The notes: a model not told the origin generated them from the sequence alone. 64,000 bases of DNA from Larus michahellis (GCF_964199755.1 NC_133901.1:6921016-6985015), one strand, 5' to 3'. Counted from the first letter of the stretch, positions 25,754 through 40,445 are shown. Numbers and translations are program-made.

Positions 25754-28677
25754 ACAGACTTGCTATTCAGTAGTGCATGACTGATTAAACAGGTATATGG
25801 AGGGGGAATAAGAAATCTAGTCCTATAGAACCATGTTGAAACAGTGCTCTGGAAGGTTGCCTGTGTTTTCCTTAGGCTTTAGTTTAATTTGATAAAAGCG
25901 TTGCATTTTCTGTCTCTAAAGAAAAAAATTACAATAATGCTTGACTCTGAGTATCTCCAAGCAAGCTGTTGCGAGCATGGGATAAGAGCAGCCCCTCAGA
26001 GAAAAATCCTTGATAAGTTTATTTAGACAAGATGAGTGCTTTCCCAAACTCTTAAACAACCAAACCAAAGGGAAGCCTCTTTGGAAAAGGAAGAGCGGGG
26101 ATGAATATTTTATTACAGTTCATTTCAAGAATCCTAATTATCCAGACAGTTATAAAGCCTATGGCCTTCCATCATCATTTGTTACACTTGAGCCCCCCAA
26201 AAGAGTTAGCGTTCTGATTGACCTGTTACCACTATTATTTGCAAGAAAACCTGGAAGATTGCCATAGTTTCATTGGAAATACTAACATCCCCCCCAAAAA
26301 ACCCCAAACTGGTTTCACTACAGTTTGTGATCAGATGTGCAAGATAGTCCTTGGAATCCTTAAAAGAGGGCAGAAATACATCAGATGAGGATTTGACCTG
26401 TGAAGCCTCTCTCAAGTGTATTTTTAACTGAAAAAAGAAGAAAAGGTAATATGAGCAGATTAAAATTTTGGTAAGCCCAGACTGGTCTTGTCACTTGTTC
26501 GTGCAGTGTTTGTAATCGCTGATGCATTGTGTGTTTATTTAATAGTTTGATGGTCTTTTTATGCGTAAAGGAATTTACTGATAATGACATACTCATAGTG
26601 ATAAATGTAGTTATAGTGTACTAATGCATCTGAAGTGACAAAGTCCCTTAAAAAATAATAAAAAATATTTAAAATAAAAAAAAAACGTGGCTGTGTTTGC
26701 GTAAACTCAAGATAAACTTGTGTTACTCTCCTCTATATGAATATCAGGACTGCTAAATGTCACAAATATCACATGAAAACACAGCTCTAAAAAGACTTTC
26801 TAACTAAATCTACATAAAGTGAGTAGATAAAAGCATATTCCTTTGAAATGCTGTCTCAAAGTCAGTCATTTTCTCTGCTTTTGTGGAAAGACTGTGTTTC
26901 TGCATAACCCTGTAAGATCTTGGTTTAATGATGCTGAAGACAGTCTTCAAATCTGAGGATCAGCTTCATTCCAGTTGCTCTCTGCTTTAAATCTGCTTTA
27001 ACTCACAATTAAGTTGTATTTATGATCGTTTCATTTAAAAAGTAACGACTGATGGAAACTCAAACTACTTCTTTGTAGGGGTCACTTTTGGTACTTTTGA
27101 CAATTGGAAATTTTCCAAGTCGTAGAGGAATGAAAGTGGAAAATGAACATGTTTACGTACAAAAGGAAAGAAATTTAATGTTTTGATTGATTACATGAGT
27201 TTTGGGAGATCCTCACCCAGGATTGTGCTTGGTGTACAATCTGCAAAGCAGTTCAACCATTCTGGTGCACTTGGCTTCTTAGGGAGATATTTAATTGTAT
27301 CGCTAAAATAAACATGACCAAAATCCCGGAATTCTTGTCACATGATAGGAAATGACCAAATTTTGGTGGTGCTGTGGGCACCCACCTGGCCGTAGAAAAA
27401 CATCCCTGCAGATGGTCCCTCCCTCCATCAGGAGGGGGGGATGCCTAAGATGCCCGATGAAGTCTTTTTGGCACTCTAGGAGACCACAGGTGGCATCACA
27501 ACCTGAAGCTTTGCTGGTCAAGGGAGTCTAGAGTCTGGTTCACCATTACAGCTGCGACAGCACAGCAGAGCAAAAGAAAGGAGAGTGAATCGATGTGTCC
27601 ATTGCCGTGTAGTGAGCTGCTCCTTGGTGCACCTTGCAGAAGGAATCGGGCTGCCTCCCGCTGCTCTCTGACCCAGCACCGCTCACATTTCCCCACCGTT
27701 TCCCAAGTCCTTCCCATAGAAACAGGGAATGAAATTAGGTTTTGCTTAAGTATTTAGAGGTCTCGTAATCCTTGTTTGGAAGATGATTTTTTTGTCTGTA
27801 ATGAAAAGGAGTGGTGAAAGGTGCAAAATTAAATTAACAGAAGAAACTTTGTTAATGAAATTGAATTTTCCTGTGTATTTTGGTAATAGATGGAAAGGAG
27901 GAATATTGATCTCTGGCTTGTTCTTTTTGTACAGATACATACAGTAGTCTCTGTATCTATTTTCAATGGCACCAACTTCATGTACCTTAAAAAGCTTAGC
28001 AGTTGCTTTATGCAGAATTTGCTACAGGAGATGGGATAGCCAACAGATGGGATTTGAACCATGCAAAGGATCACATTATCACTTTAATCTGCGCTTGTCT
28101 ATGCTTAGTTTATTTGAGAGTTAGCATATAGCCGTAGTCTGCCTTTCCCTGTAGTTACTGGCCTAGCAGGACGCAAGAGCGGGTCTTGTTCGTTTTCCTT
28201 GGCAAGCCAAAAGTTTCAATTGTTTTGCAAAATCTGATAGAGTGGATTATTTCTGTGCTTCTGTCCAGCCATGGAAATTTCCCATCTGCCCCTTTGCTGA
28301 GAGTGGCCAGGAGAGTGGATTCAGGATTCAGCGCAACAGATGCAGGGTGGGAAGCTTTGGTGGAAGAGGGGAGTGCAAATAGGTGGGCCATTTGCGTGAG
28401 GGCTTTCTGTAGGATCAATAGGCGCCGCTCATCTCGTCGTCTGTGCAAGGGTGGCTCTGGTCCAGCCCCACACCATCCTGCCTCCCTCTCCTTCAGGTTG
28501 TGATGGAGGCCTGAACCTGCTATCCATTTCTAACTAAAAGGAGTAGAAACAATCACTGCAACAATTCTTAGTGAAATACTTTTTTATTTATTTTTATTTT
28601 AACTTGTTTCATCAGGTTTGATACTACCATAGGACCACTGCAGTATGCTGACCAGTTTTTATAGCTGTCAATCAAAC

Positions 28678-28722
28678 TAAAGTCCCTTCCAACTCTAACC
28701 ATTCTGTGATTCTATGATTGCA
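28678..28722 (+). mobile_element. CR1 3' terminus
   Basis: 'agtcccttccaactctaacc' followed by 'attctgtgattctatgattg' is the typical CR1 3' end with its octamer-like ATTCTRTG repeats. Body upstream is too decayed to delimit. Confidence 0.85.
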
Positions 28723-31374
28723 GAGAAAAAAATCAATGTAGACCATGAAAGAAATAATATTTGTTAACATGAATATTTTTGGTTTGTTTTTTATTGGAAT
28801 TCCTAAAGTAATTTATTCATAACTAGCTAATGAGCCCCGAATAAACACCATTTGTCACTATTACCTCAGCTTCATAAAGCAGCAATCCATTTACTGCACT
28901 TTGAGAGAGCACTTTCAGTGTTTTGCTAAAATAGGAGCTATACTAACAGAAACTAGGGGGAGGGGCCACCGTATGTAGTTAACTAATAATTTGGAATTCA
29001 TACCCCTTACCTTGAGGGGTAACTTTCCCTGGGAATTTTTTCTGAGAAGAGATTCCGATGTTGTGTTGATGTGTGGCAAGGTAAGCACTGTTTGATTGAG
29101 CTCTCTGGGAAGGACAATGTTAGTGTTGGCCATCGTTATGAACTAAGTTGTTAAAATTTATTAGGCATCTAAAGGTGCAGGTAGATGCTTCTGCAAGTGA
29201 GCAATGGAGATTTGTATCTCCTTAAGCTGTCCCTCCTGTATTTGTTGTTCCTGCATGTCCTCCCCCATTAGCTAGCAAAGGCAGGTCGCGGAGAGGAAGG
29301 TCCCAGTTAAGAAAGCAGGAACATTACAGCACACCTGTAGGACAAGTGTAAAAATTGCTGCTCCTCAGCCTCCTCCTCTGGCAGCATGGCTGCTCCTGGC
29401 TCTGCTAGTGGGACACTCAGGAGCTCAATGGGACCTCAGCCTCCTGCTTCTTGTCTAGATCCATCTGGAGTTATGACAACTGTAATTATGTATTAGCAGT
29501 CTTACGTGTCACTGAAATAAACAGAAACATCGCCCCCATCTTCTGTTTCTCATGTCTTCTGAGTCTTTTACCTTTTCTGTCTTTACATTATATTTTTTAA
29601 TTTCTTTGCAGATTTCATATCTGTGGGGGAATTTCACAGGAGAAACTAATCATGCAAGTCAAGATATAATTACTAGAGAAGGCGATGTAGCGTATGATTT
29701 GGCCCGGTGAAACACCATGAAGCTCATTTTTGTTTTCAGGACCAAAGTCTAAATTAGCTCACATTTGTCTCACTATAAACAAGCTCTACCATAGAAATAA
29801 TCCCTTTTGTTATCTATCTCTACCAAATACTCCTCTTACAAACTGCCTCTTAATAATTAGTATGTTGAGGTTTGGAGATAATTCTTACCTGAAGGGCTCT
29901 ATTGAGTGTAGACTCATTAAGTTAAACTAACAGTGAACAGAATCAAGTTAGGCTAATTTCAAATTGCTTAAGTTCTGTTTCTCGTTAATTTGTTCTGAGT
30001 CTTCTTTTGCAGGGGAAGAAGCACAACTATGAAAACAGCTGTTATCATTTCTAAGGGTTTTGTTGCTAATAACAATGCAAAAAAAAACATTAGAAAGGAC
30101 ATAAAAAAGAAGCGAGGCACTCTCTTATTTCCATAAATACGACATAAAAATGATTACCTTGCAGGATTAATAGAAATATAGATTAGATGTAAAATGTAAT
30201 CTGTGGTGAAAGATGATGAAACACTTTTCAAGTTCTGTTGTTAGCTTGATGTGCATATATATTACCCAGAACTAGTACTGCAATATATGCAGACTTGCCC
30301 TAAGTTCCATCCTATCTGCTCGCTTACGTTATCTACATATTTGGGGAAACTTTTGTTTTAACGGAAAATGTTGTCATAAAGAAGAAGAATGGCAGGAAAG
30401 AGAAAACAGAACTGTAGGAAAGTGTCAGGATTTTTATTTTTGTTGTTTACTATATTTTGGGAAGTTTCAAGTTCTACCTGTGATGTATTTTGAAATATCC
30501 CAGAACAGAAACTGTTACTAGATTTTAATCAGCTTGCGCTTTTTTTTTTATTCTTTAATGTGTCTTAAAGTCTTTACAAAAAGATTTCAGAACAGTATGT
30601 GGCCTGCATTTTCCAAAACAGCAAGAGTTTTCGTTTCTAAATTAATCCCCTTTAGGAAAAAAACAAAAAAAACAAAAAAACAACAGCACCTATTTTTCCA
30701 GTTACTGATTTTTGGTTTAGGGCACTTATTTTGATTACTGTGTCTCTGTGTGTATGGTGAGATGAATGTGGGTAACAAGTGTTTGGAGCTGATTCAGTTT
30801 TGTGAAAACCTCCAAGTACTGTTTGAACATTCGCTACACTTTGCTGCCCTTCCTGTGTACACTCTTTTATAAAGTTCATACTCAAGGAGACACAGTTGTA
30901 CGGCCAGTTTTGCAGGAGTAAATTTACTCATCAGCTTTTGTGATAGTGTTATAAGGAATAAAGAAGTCAGACATATTAAATGTTGTTAGGGACTTTCTAA
31001 ACACTGATGTAGTCTATGAAAATGCACATTGGGATATATATAGACAATTTCTTAATTCATGAAATACTATTTTGAAGTCATCAGAAGAGTAATGAGTAGT
31101 GGGCATTTTCACCTTGAAATATGGGAATAACTGTGAGCCACTCTTCACTTCCACAACTGTTTACACTGCATGTTCAGTGATTAATTACAGGTTTATTTGC
31201 ATGCATTTTGTTAACTTGCTATGTATTTTAATCCATTTACATGAAAATGAAAGGCAATAAAGGACTTATCTAAGGCAATTCTCCAAGTATTGTGACCCTG
31301 TTGAGTGTCTCCATGTTCTTAACATGAACATGAAGGATGTATTAAGGCTGTTTAGATATTTGATATACACGTAA

Positions 31375-31509
<135 letters not shown>

Positions 31510-34500
31510 TAAGTAGGATTAACAAAACACTGATGTGTACAAGTTCCAATCTTCTGCTGATTTCATGCATCAAGAATAAGGTATTGTTGTAACATGCTAT
31601 TAATACTTGATTGTTCCTTTTTCACCACTTTGAAGTGGAAAAACTGTAACTATTATAAATTTACTTTTGGCTTGTTCAGGTTTCACTATAGCCTTAAATA
31701 AGTAAAGGTTTGGTGCGTTAGCATGCCGACTGTTAAACCTTGCTGTCAAGACTGATGTATATTCTGGTATATATCCAAATTAGTTTCAACGGGTGCAAGA
31801 ATGCACATAATTAGTGTTAGACACTGAGAATCAGTAGAAAATGAAAAACTAGCACTGTTATTAACTCTCTGGAATTATTTAAATTGCTTGTGAAAACAGT
31901 AGAAATTTTGAGAACTCAGAAGTACGGTATTGGAGCCAGCATTTTTTTGCCATCTGGTTTCCCCAGCATAGCCGTGCATAAGCACGCGAGTAAGCGTGTT
32001 TGGGCTTTAATTGTCATGTTGCCAACCTCGCCTTTAGTAAAGCTGCCGGAGAACTTGTTTCCCCCTGGGACAGTCACTCTGATTATGCCAAGGGCTGTCA
32101 ACCTCATCTCTTGCGATGCACTGGCACCGACACTACTTACCTCACCAGGTTTTTTCTGTCAGACAATTTACAACACATACATTTCTGCTTAGGGTGAGAT
32201 TAAGGTCGCAATTTCCCTCAACTGAAGTTAAAATTTTAAAAAAAGCACAAACAAACGCAACACAAACGTCCAATATAAAGTTAAATTTATTTTGACATTC
32301 AGTAAAAGTAATGCTTTTGGAGTACATGGATTTCTAAGGAAAGCAGAGTTCACTACAGAGCAACGGAAAGAACCTTTCTGTTACATATCCATAGAGATAT
32401 TCTTCATTTTAATCTTGAGATGTAGGGAATTTTGAAAAATGAAGTGTCTTGAACTGTGGGATTTCCTGTGGGATTTCTGAGCATTTAGTTAGGCATCCTG
32501 TTCCCATTAAACTGAAAAGATTTGGGGTACTTAAATCCTTTAGGCTACTTCTTCAGCCTTTGTCCTTTATTACGTGTTTTTTAGGAAAGTCAGCAAGCAG
32601 TTCAAAGGGTTATTCTGAAATCATTTTTTGAAGAACTTTTACAAAATACTCAAGCTCATATTAAAATGATTTAAGAGCTTGTATTTGACAGATTTTATTG
32701 TTTTATTTGCAACGAACCATAACATTCAGAGCGAAAAACTTTGCTTTATGGCAGTTAATATTGTTGCATTTCAAGTAGACCTGATCTTCTCTAAGTCATA
32801 TCCTACTTGTATCCATAGACTGCTGTCAGTGGCAAAGGTGTCATATCTTTCTTTAGCTACACTGGAATAAAATATAGTTTAAAAAAAAAACAGAAAAAAA
32901 TGCAACAGTTAGAATGTACGGAAGAGAATGAAGCTGGAGTAATATTACCATTGAGATAAAAATTCATAATGCTGCAATATTATGTGCATGTTTAATTTAT
33001 AATCCTGAAAATTAAGTCCACATCCTGCAGACAGTTGTTTATGGAGGTATTTTGCCTAACTATGCAGGTCTACATATGATATCGAAATTGGTGCCTTCTT
33101 ACTTCTGTCTTCTGCTACAACTAACCATTTTCTGGATACTTAAACAGACCAATTTCTCTGGTTTATCCTCCGGCTGCTAAAAGCTACCTTTATCCTTAGT
33201 CACAAACTATTTGTTTCATTGTGCAGGGCCTGGGCCTCTGACTAAACTTCAATTAAAGCAAGCAGCTCTTGGGATTCAGTCCCTCCTTGTCCTCTCCTGG
33301 AGGTCACTGTCCTTCTAACAAAAGTAGTAGAAGGGAAAATGTGATTACCTTTTATTTCCCATGCCTCAGCTGACACTGTGAAGTTTCACCTCGGGGGAAG
33401 GTCAGGACAGGGAGCTGGAGGGGACAAGGCTAGGAAACACTTGACCAGAGCACCTCTGTCAAAGCCTTCAGCTTCACTCACTGTCTCCTTGAAGTACCAA
33501 ACTCCCCATCAAATAGTTCCTAGTAGACATATATACCAGAAGTCTCAGCTCAGAAGTCTTCGGTCTAGAGGGTTTCTGCACCCTGCAGGAGAAGAGGCTG
33601 GTAGAGGTTATTGTGCAACCTGTTAGTGGGACAACTACAGAAAATGCCAAAAAGTAAGATACTTGCTCTCCAGAGGTAAAGTGGTGGCAATATTAGAAAA
33701 TTAATTTATGCATTCAACCTGTATTACTCCCTTTTGTTATTTTGAGTATACCAAATGCATCTCAGAAAAACTTTCAAGCCTCTACTTTTTTAAATTTTGT
33801 GAGCATTTGGGATGCCTTTAAGAAATAGAGCAGTGATTTGGCTGATTATTGCTGCCATAAATATGGAAGGCCTTGGGTGGTTACTATATGTATGGGTGAC
33901 AGCTATATGTACTCCTTTGTCAAGGCCTAAAATAACAAAGCTATTATTGTACTCGCTTCTGTTGAGAAACAAAACAATAAAACATCTTATGATTTTATTT
34001 CATGCCCAAAACTTACAAGTCTCAGTCTTTTCAGGGAAACCGTTTATAATTTGCTTGCGATGACAGTATTTTTCTTTTTGTACATGGAAAAAAAATACCA
34101 GATTGACTCAACTTCTGTATTGCTTTTTCCCAGTGGTGTGTTATTTCCTCTCTTATGGCTCCGTGGCATAGATTATTAATAGTATTGTCTTTTTTGCATG
34201 GAAAGCACTTATTTAGGGTATTTTAAAGGATAGAAGCCATGTATCTACATTTAAGAGAAGCTAAAAAGGAATACCAGTATAATAAAAAGTGAGTATATTT
34301 TAAAGAAGCTCATGTCAATAAATTTTTGGAAAAATTGGGAAAATTTGGATCTCCTGGGATACTGGCCTAAGGAAAAAAAGATGTTTAAGAGAGCTGTAAT
34401 TTCCTCAAAGAACCAATAGTAAGAGCAGAACTGAAAACCTTCAGATTAAAATTGTACTGAATGCTTAATTTGGCTAAATCAAGAGTGTTTGTTTGACCCG

Positions 34501-35292
34501 AAGAAGAGAACATAGAGAGCAAACCAAGTCAAGTTATTACGACACATATTTTTAGCATTAATATACATAAATTTATGTTTGATTTACATTCCTTCATTCC
34601 TGTGGAAAGTGAGTTTCTGGACAGAAAATTGATTCTTAGGCGTATAGCAGGAGAACAAGTGATTGTTCCTGTTAACTTTGGTGGGCCTTTAGCTAGAGAG
34701 CCCAATCTGCTTATAAGTTTCACTCCTCTGCACAGGTTTAGGTAAATAGGAGACCAGAAGAGTGCAGCAAGAACAGTTACAGGTCCAGAAAACACGCCTC
34801 ATGGGAAAAAGTTGCATTACCTAAACTGCAAGAGAAGAGAGTAAATACTAAAGAAATTTTGAAAATGTAAAAGGCTGTTACAATGGCAAAAAACCTCCCA
34901 CATTCCCAATGAACAAGGGAAAAGGAAAGGCTTTAATTGCTTTCTGTTAGAAAAGGGAAACCCTGTACCACAAAGGGTTAAAATAATTAATCTTAAATCC
35001 TGAGCTTTAAAAGAATGCAAAATAAGAACCAGGACTTGAGAACAAGGTGAAGCCACTAGTAAAAATGGATAAAATAAGCTAAATATTTGACTTTGCGACA
35101 TGTTACATATAGAAACCAATTTTTTTCCCGCATTGAAAAATATAATTTTATATTATTTTGCGGTTTGTACAGAATGTGTTCAGTATAGCTTCTTAATGAT
35201 AATAATTAACAATTTATTGGTCTCTAGCAGTGGCACAGTCCTGCTTTCAATGCCAATGCACTGAAAGTGTAACTTCTTTCTTTATGTTTTAG

Positions 35293-35342
35293 GTACAGTT
35301 GAGAAAAAAACATACATTTACTACGAGTTTACAGTTTCCAAT
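35293..35342 (+). pseudogene. Exon from end of N-terminal GH31 lobe (YYEFTVSN)
   Basis: A 50-base exon runs from a TTTTAG acceptor to a GTAAGT donor and reads (G)TVEKKTYIYYEFTVSN in the phase left by 31486. Human SI has a matching N-lobe segment ending YTFSVSN and MGAM one ending CEFSVTQ, so the exon belongs to the beta-sandwich following the first catalytic barrel. It has intact splice sites and no stop. The next expected exon, which would complete the N-lobe C-terminal domain, is not recognisable in 35343-40410. Confidence 0.75.
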
Positions 35343-38300
35343 GTAAGTATTTTAAAGTATCTTATTTTCATTTTCAGTTTTTATCAAAAGGATCTTCAAA
35401 GTGCATTCTTTTCTCCCTCCTTATTCTCCTGTAGTATTTTCTGAGAAGCACAATATTTGACAAATTCAAAGAGGAGTCATGTTCCGAGTACTGTAATTTA
35501 ACTGGGATGAAAATCGGCTATTTGTCTTTTCTTCCGCCAGTTAATCTAGGTATCTAAAGAACTCCTATTTCCTTTCACATAACAAACTCAGCAGCAATAT
35601 TTATTGAGCCAGAGAACTATAAAGCATCAGTAGCAGTTAAAACAGAGTCAGAAAGGAGGTGAATGTAGTGTTTGTGATTCTCAGAATATTGGCAATTTGA
35701 AACAAGTCTATGTACACTATAAAAATATAGCTGAATATTCCCAAAGAGTGAGAGGAAGACCTACGCCTTGTCTGAACCTAAGGAATCTGTCATGACTATG
35801 TTTTAGTTTTTGGTTTTTTTTACACTGAAACTGCCTTGTCATGGTTAATTTATGGCAGGGAGGAGTCCAGATAGTGTTTCTATTCAATATTAACTGGAGA
35901 TACCATATGAGAAGGATTCAAAGTAACATGATAACATATTTTTGGTATAAATATCAATGCAAGACGTAGTTGTTATGCCAGTCCTGCTCCAACACAGGAA
36001 AAACTTGGCTGTGTCTGGAATGATTTCTCGAAACTAATGACAGAGAAACATTTTCAGAATCATAGGTTTCTCTTTAAAGTTGTTACAGTGGAAAAAGTAC
36101 TCTGGCAGATTCGTCAGAGTTACATAAAACAGGGGCACAGACAGCAGCAGGCCTGTACTAGCAGGTTTAATTTACCTCACTAAAACTAAGGTAGTTGGCA
36201 ACTGTGTGAGCTCTTCCAAAGTATATCAGAAATTGAGGAAAAATGTGGTATTTTTTGAAGATGGAAAGAAATATTATAGAGTTATGAAAAAATAGAAGAG
36301 GCTTGAGATCTGCATCTTCAGCTACCACTTCTGCTTCACTGGCACTGTGGCCTGCAAGGCTTATCCCCTTTGTCTCAACTTCACAGTCACTGAAGCAGGT
36401 TTTAAGTCAAACCGATTACTCTGGACCTCACTTTGAGCAGAAATCCTTGAAGCCCCCAGAAATTTTGATTCATATGTGAACCTAATTGTTACATCTATGT
36501 CAACAAGGTATATTCAAATCATAATCCCCCAACATGCAGTTCTTTACCACATAGTTTTATTTATTAGTATCTCATGGCTATAAACATACAAAGAGCAGTG
36601 TGCCTTCGCAGGGTTGAACTTCAGAGAGTCACTCCAAGTAAATTACTCCATGCTTCTCGAAATCTGAATTTTACAGCTTGGAGACATCTCCAAGGCATGA
36701 AGGCCGAAATTCTCTGCTAGCTACCCCTGAACCAGCAACAGCTGAAGTAGCTGATGGAATGTCCTTATTTTCTTGCACTATTAGGAATATTTTTTGTCAT
36801 TTTGATTATTTGGAAATGGCTTTTCATGTAGAATCAAACTCTGGTCCTGTTTTGGACTGGAGATGTTTTGAGCGCTTGCTCAAGTTGAAAGGCGCTTTGA
36901 ATTGGGTGATGACAGATGAATAAATATTCATTAGCAATTAAGATGTGTGGAGCAAGCATAGTTTCATTTGGAGCAAGCATAGTTTCATTTGAACAACTAG
37001 GCAGGATTGATGGTAAGTGTCCAGAGGTGGAAGGCTAATGCATTAACCTACATCAGCTCATCTAACCTCAGAATACCTAGTTGGAGTGTTTATGTTCAAC
37101 TGTAGCAGGAAACTGAAAGTAATTTTGATCTTGCTGTCAGGAGATCTTAGATAAATAGGATGTAATTCTCAGTGGATATTTTAAGGATAATTTGTGTGAA
37201 TAAAGCCAACGGAAAGGTCTCATCTGATGTTGCCTGAATATGTAATGGATTTTGGGTGCATGCCTTTATTATACTCTCATTAACATTTATCTGTACAGTA
37301 AAATACTTGAAACACTTAGCTTTCCTAGCTTGGGTTATTTAAGTACTAGTGTAAAGTAGTACTAATTAGCAATGATTTATTAATGGTTTATTTAAGTACT
37401 CCTGTTGCGTACTGTTGTATTCAGTTAGTAGGAATAGTTTCTCACAATTGTGAGGAGGTTAATATTCAGACACAGACGTTCCCCCTGCCCAACCCAATTT
37501 TTTGTTTATATGGATGATGTGGCAGCATCTACAAATATTTGCAGTATCTTCTGAATTAGCATATACTCTATTTATACAGTCTTGGTATTTTCAAAATACG
37601 TAGCAAATGAGTATTCTGTGTCTACAGTCTTACGGCTAAAACTTCCAACAGTTTATTTAACATGCCTGAGAAATCTTTGGTTTTATCCTAATATCTATGA
37701 TTCTTCACTTCATCCAGAAGTGGAGTTTGGAGGTCAGAAGTTTGAGCAGCAGTGCCAGAGCTCTCGCAGTTGGTATTATTCAGTCCCGTCACTGCTCACC
37801 CACCCACAGGTGAGGTGCGTCTGTGCAGGCCTGAGCTGGAGCTGTGCTTCCGTGGTTTCACTGAGATAAACACCTTCTGTGACTGGAGCTAGCTAGAAGA
37901 GAAAACAAACACCCACTCGAGCATGTCTATACCCGCAGCTGCATCACTGACTGTCTCAGGGCAAGCAGGCAAAGTCTTTATTTTGAGTTTAGCAGCTTTA
38001 AAATCCCTGACCCTGAGCAGACACAATTGTCCAGGTGCGATTTAAAGACAGTTCACCCAAGTCTGATATTAAGAAACTTACTGCTCACCGAGCTGGGGAG
38101 TAATTCTTGGTCTACCAGTTCTGAGGGCTTCATCCATATAAATGTTATGTTGTGCAAGCGAAATTGCCGACCTGTTTTATGAAATAAGATGGCCACGGTG
38201 CATGTTGAATTTGGATGTAGTTACTCACCATCGAGCTTTTCCTTGTCCCAACACATTCAAACACAACATGCTGCCTTTTCAGCAGAGATTTCTATTACGA

Positions 38301-40410
38301 GACAGGCGCCAAGGCTGTCCCGGGGCGATGCTCTGCATTGTAAACGGCAAAAGTCAGTCAAAAGACACTGCTCGGATACTCATTGCCAAGGCAGAATGGA
38401 GAACAGGTCTGAACATTTTAATCAACTGTTGGGAACAATAATTACTCAATGATAGTCTCCCATAATTGCTGTAATTAAAATATAAAATGCCTTTTGTTTC
38501 CAGGTTTTGCTGGGGTAGCCCGGTTTACTCCTAGGATTGATATTGTTTTCGCCTTACGCTCTACATCTAGTGAGGGAAAACGGATAGAGTTTTAACAATG
38601 TTAATTTAAGATAGGCTCGCTTATGTCCTCTAATTAAAATAAATTTAGTAGTAGTGAAAAGGGGAAACAGTGGCTTTTGAAATGCAAACTGCGTGCACAG
38701 GGCTTTACTTTTAAGAATTTATTTCCTCCGTTCCAAGGCAGACGTCGTTATCTGCTCCTTTCTGAAGAGTACCCCAGCCTGCTGTAGATAACGTCTGATC
38801 TAATGATAATGTATCTGTGCCATTTCATTTCCAATTCAACGAGTAAGCAAGGAAACAGTGTTTCTTTTTAAGTCTTAATGACCTTAAAGCCCTTGGTAAG
38901 TTCGATATTACCATAAAGAAAGAAGATGTCAAGGCTGCTTGAATTTTTGACGGAGCGGATGTTATATTTGGCAGCGTGCCATTGCAGCTCTGACGGTCAA
39001 GGCAGGAGTGAAATTGCTGACAGGACAGGAAGGAATGTCGGATACCTCTTGTGTCAGCCAAATCACATGGGATTTGGGCATTGTAAGGCGACAACAATTT
39101 AACTGTAAAAGGAATATTAGCATTCTTTCTGTGTATTAGGTATGAACTGAAATGTAGGGAAATATTTTCTTCTGTTTTGAGAGGTACTGTAACAGAGACG
39201 ACTGCGATAAATTGTACAGCTTATACAGATATTCTTGCACTTGAAATATATAGAAAAATGTGTTTTAAAAAATAATAATATTTATCTTTACCTATCAGCT
39301 CCCAATTTATTGTTTGGTACTCACTGAAGTAATTGTGCAACTGAAGACGTGCTGTAATAATTTATTCTAATACTAAACCATCCAACGAGCAAGATCGGTT
39401 GAACACAAAACTCACAAAAGCCTATAACTTAAAACCAAGCAGGAATTTTTGATGTAATGATGTAATTTCAGTTCTCCATCCATTCGACAGAGGAAGCTTC
39501 TGGATAGGGGCTTAATGCTGTTCTTTCGTAATGAGGCTTTTGCATAGGCGTGAAAGCCAGAACCCTCACGAGTGAGTGTAGTGACCGTTTGGAGGTAAAT
39601 TCAGGCTCTGTGACATGAGTAATTGCTTTTCATGGCTACAGCTGTGCCTCAGTCCTGAAGCAGGGAGCTGGCACCTCCAGTCGGCAAAATACTCGGGCTG
39701 TGCTCAGCCTCGAGCAGTTCTACGCGTGACACACACTTCTTTACTTTTGAAATTTTACCTGCAATTTCCAAAGCATTGCTGAAGTGGGGTAAACAGGCAG
39801 AGGCTGAAAACATTTGCTAGTATGTTACAAAGAAATAAAAGATACTGGAAAACTTACTATTTGTCTTAGAAAAAATAATTACAGCACATTAGTCTAGTTT
39901 AATTGCGACGGTAATTTAAGTGACTTGTGTATTTTTACTGTAATTATAGTGTCACTAAAGCTGCAAATCCTGTAGAAAAATAAATAAATAGTGCCTTATT
40001 GAAGCAGCTGTTTAGGCAATTATTGCGGACGCAATATTAGCAATTAATATTTTCAATTATTGCAAAGGAATTGTTCTGAGGAAGCGGAGCAGGAATGCAG
40101 CCGTGCCAGTCACATCGCACAGACCAACAGCACAGAGTGCAGAGCAAGGTGCTCCTACTCTTGGTGGAGCAACTAGAAAGCATAAATTCCCCTGAACTCA
40201 GCTCTTTATTTTTTTTTCCCTAAAGCTTAATTAGTTGCCTTTGCAGGTATTTTGCGGCAATGGTCAAGGCTTCAGTTAAGATAATGAATATTTTTTTAAA
40301 TTATTTGAGGTAATGTGTTAGCTGTTGAATACGTATTATCTATGTAACCATTAGCACACCAAAGGGGAAAAAACCACCAGCTGATAATGTTGAATTATTC
40401 TTCCTTTCAG
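35343..40410. other. Second gap region of the pseudogene: rest of N-lobe and first half of C-lobe missing
   Basis: About 5 kb with no recognised exon. It contains the 21-base tandem duplication and, near 40015-40068, a cluster of caattattgc/gcaattaat motifs. Confidence 0.55.
36949..36990 (+). repeat. Perfect 21-base tandem duplication
   Basis: The 21-base unit beginning ggagcaagcatag occurs twice head to tail without mismatch (36949-36969 and 36970-36990). Confidence 0.95.
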
Positions 40411-40445
40411 GTATGATGGAGTTCAGTCTCTTTGGAATATCCTAT
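40411..40445 (+). pseudogene. C-lobe exon (MMEFSLFGISY)
   Basis: A 35-base exon lies between a strong polypyrimidine acceptor (ttcctttcag) and a GTAAGT donor. With the split Gly it reads (G)MMEFSLFGISY, matching the C-terminal lobe of SI and MGAM just after the acid/base (GDN) region. The exon carrying GDN should lie immediately upstream and is not seen. The start phase (two bases) does not match the end of 35342, so the two surviving parts of this gene cannot be read as one frame. Confidence 0.85.

Noticed and set aside
29865..29927. FGDNSYLKGSI-like translation resembling the GH31 GDN acid/base motif
   Set aside because: Only GDN agrees; the expected W before and the following residues do not fit, and there is no splice context.
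35434..35552. Possible exon after tctcctgtag, open for about 40 codons to a weak donor
   Set aside because: It is well placed for the next N-lobe exon, but its translation does not align convincingly with SI or MGAM.
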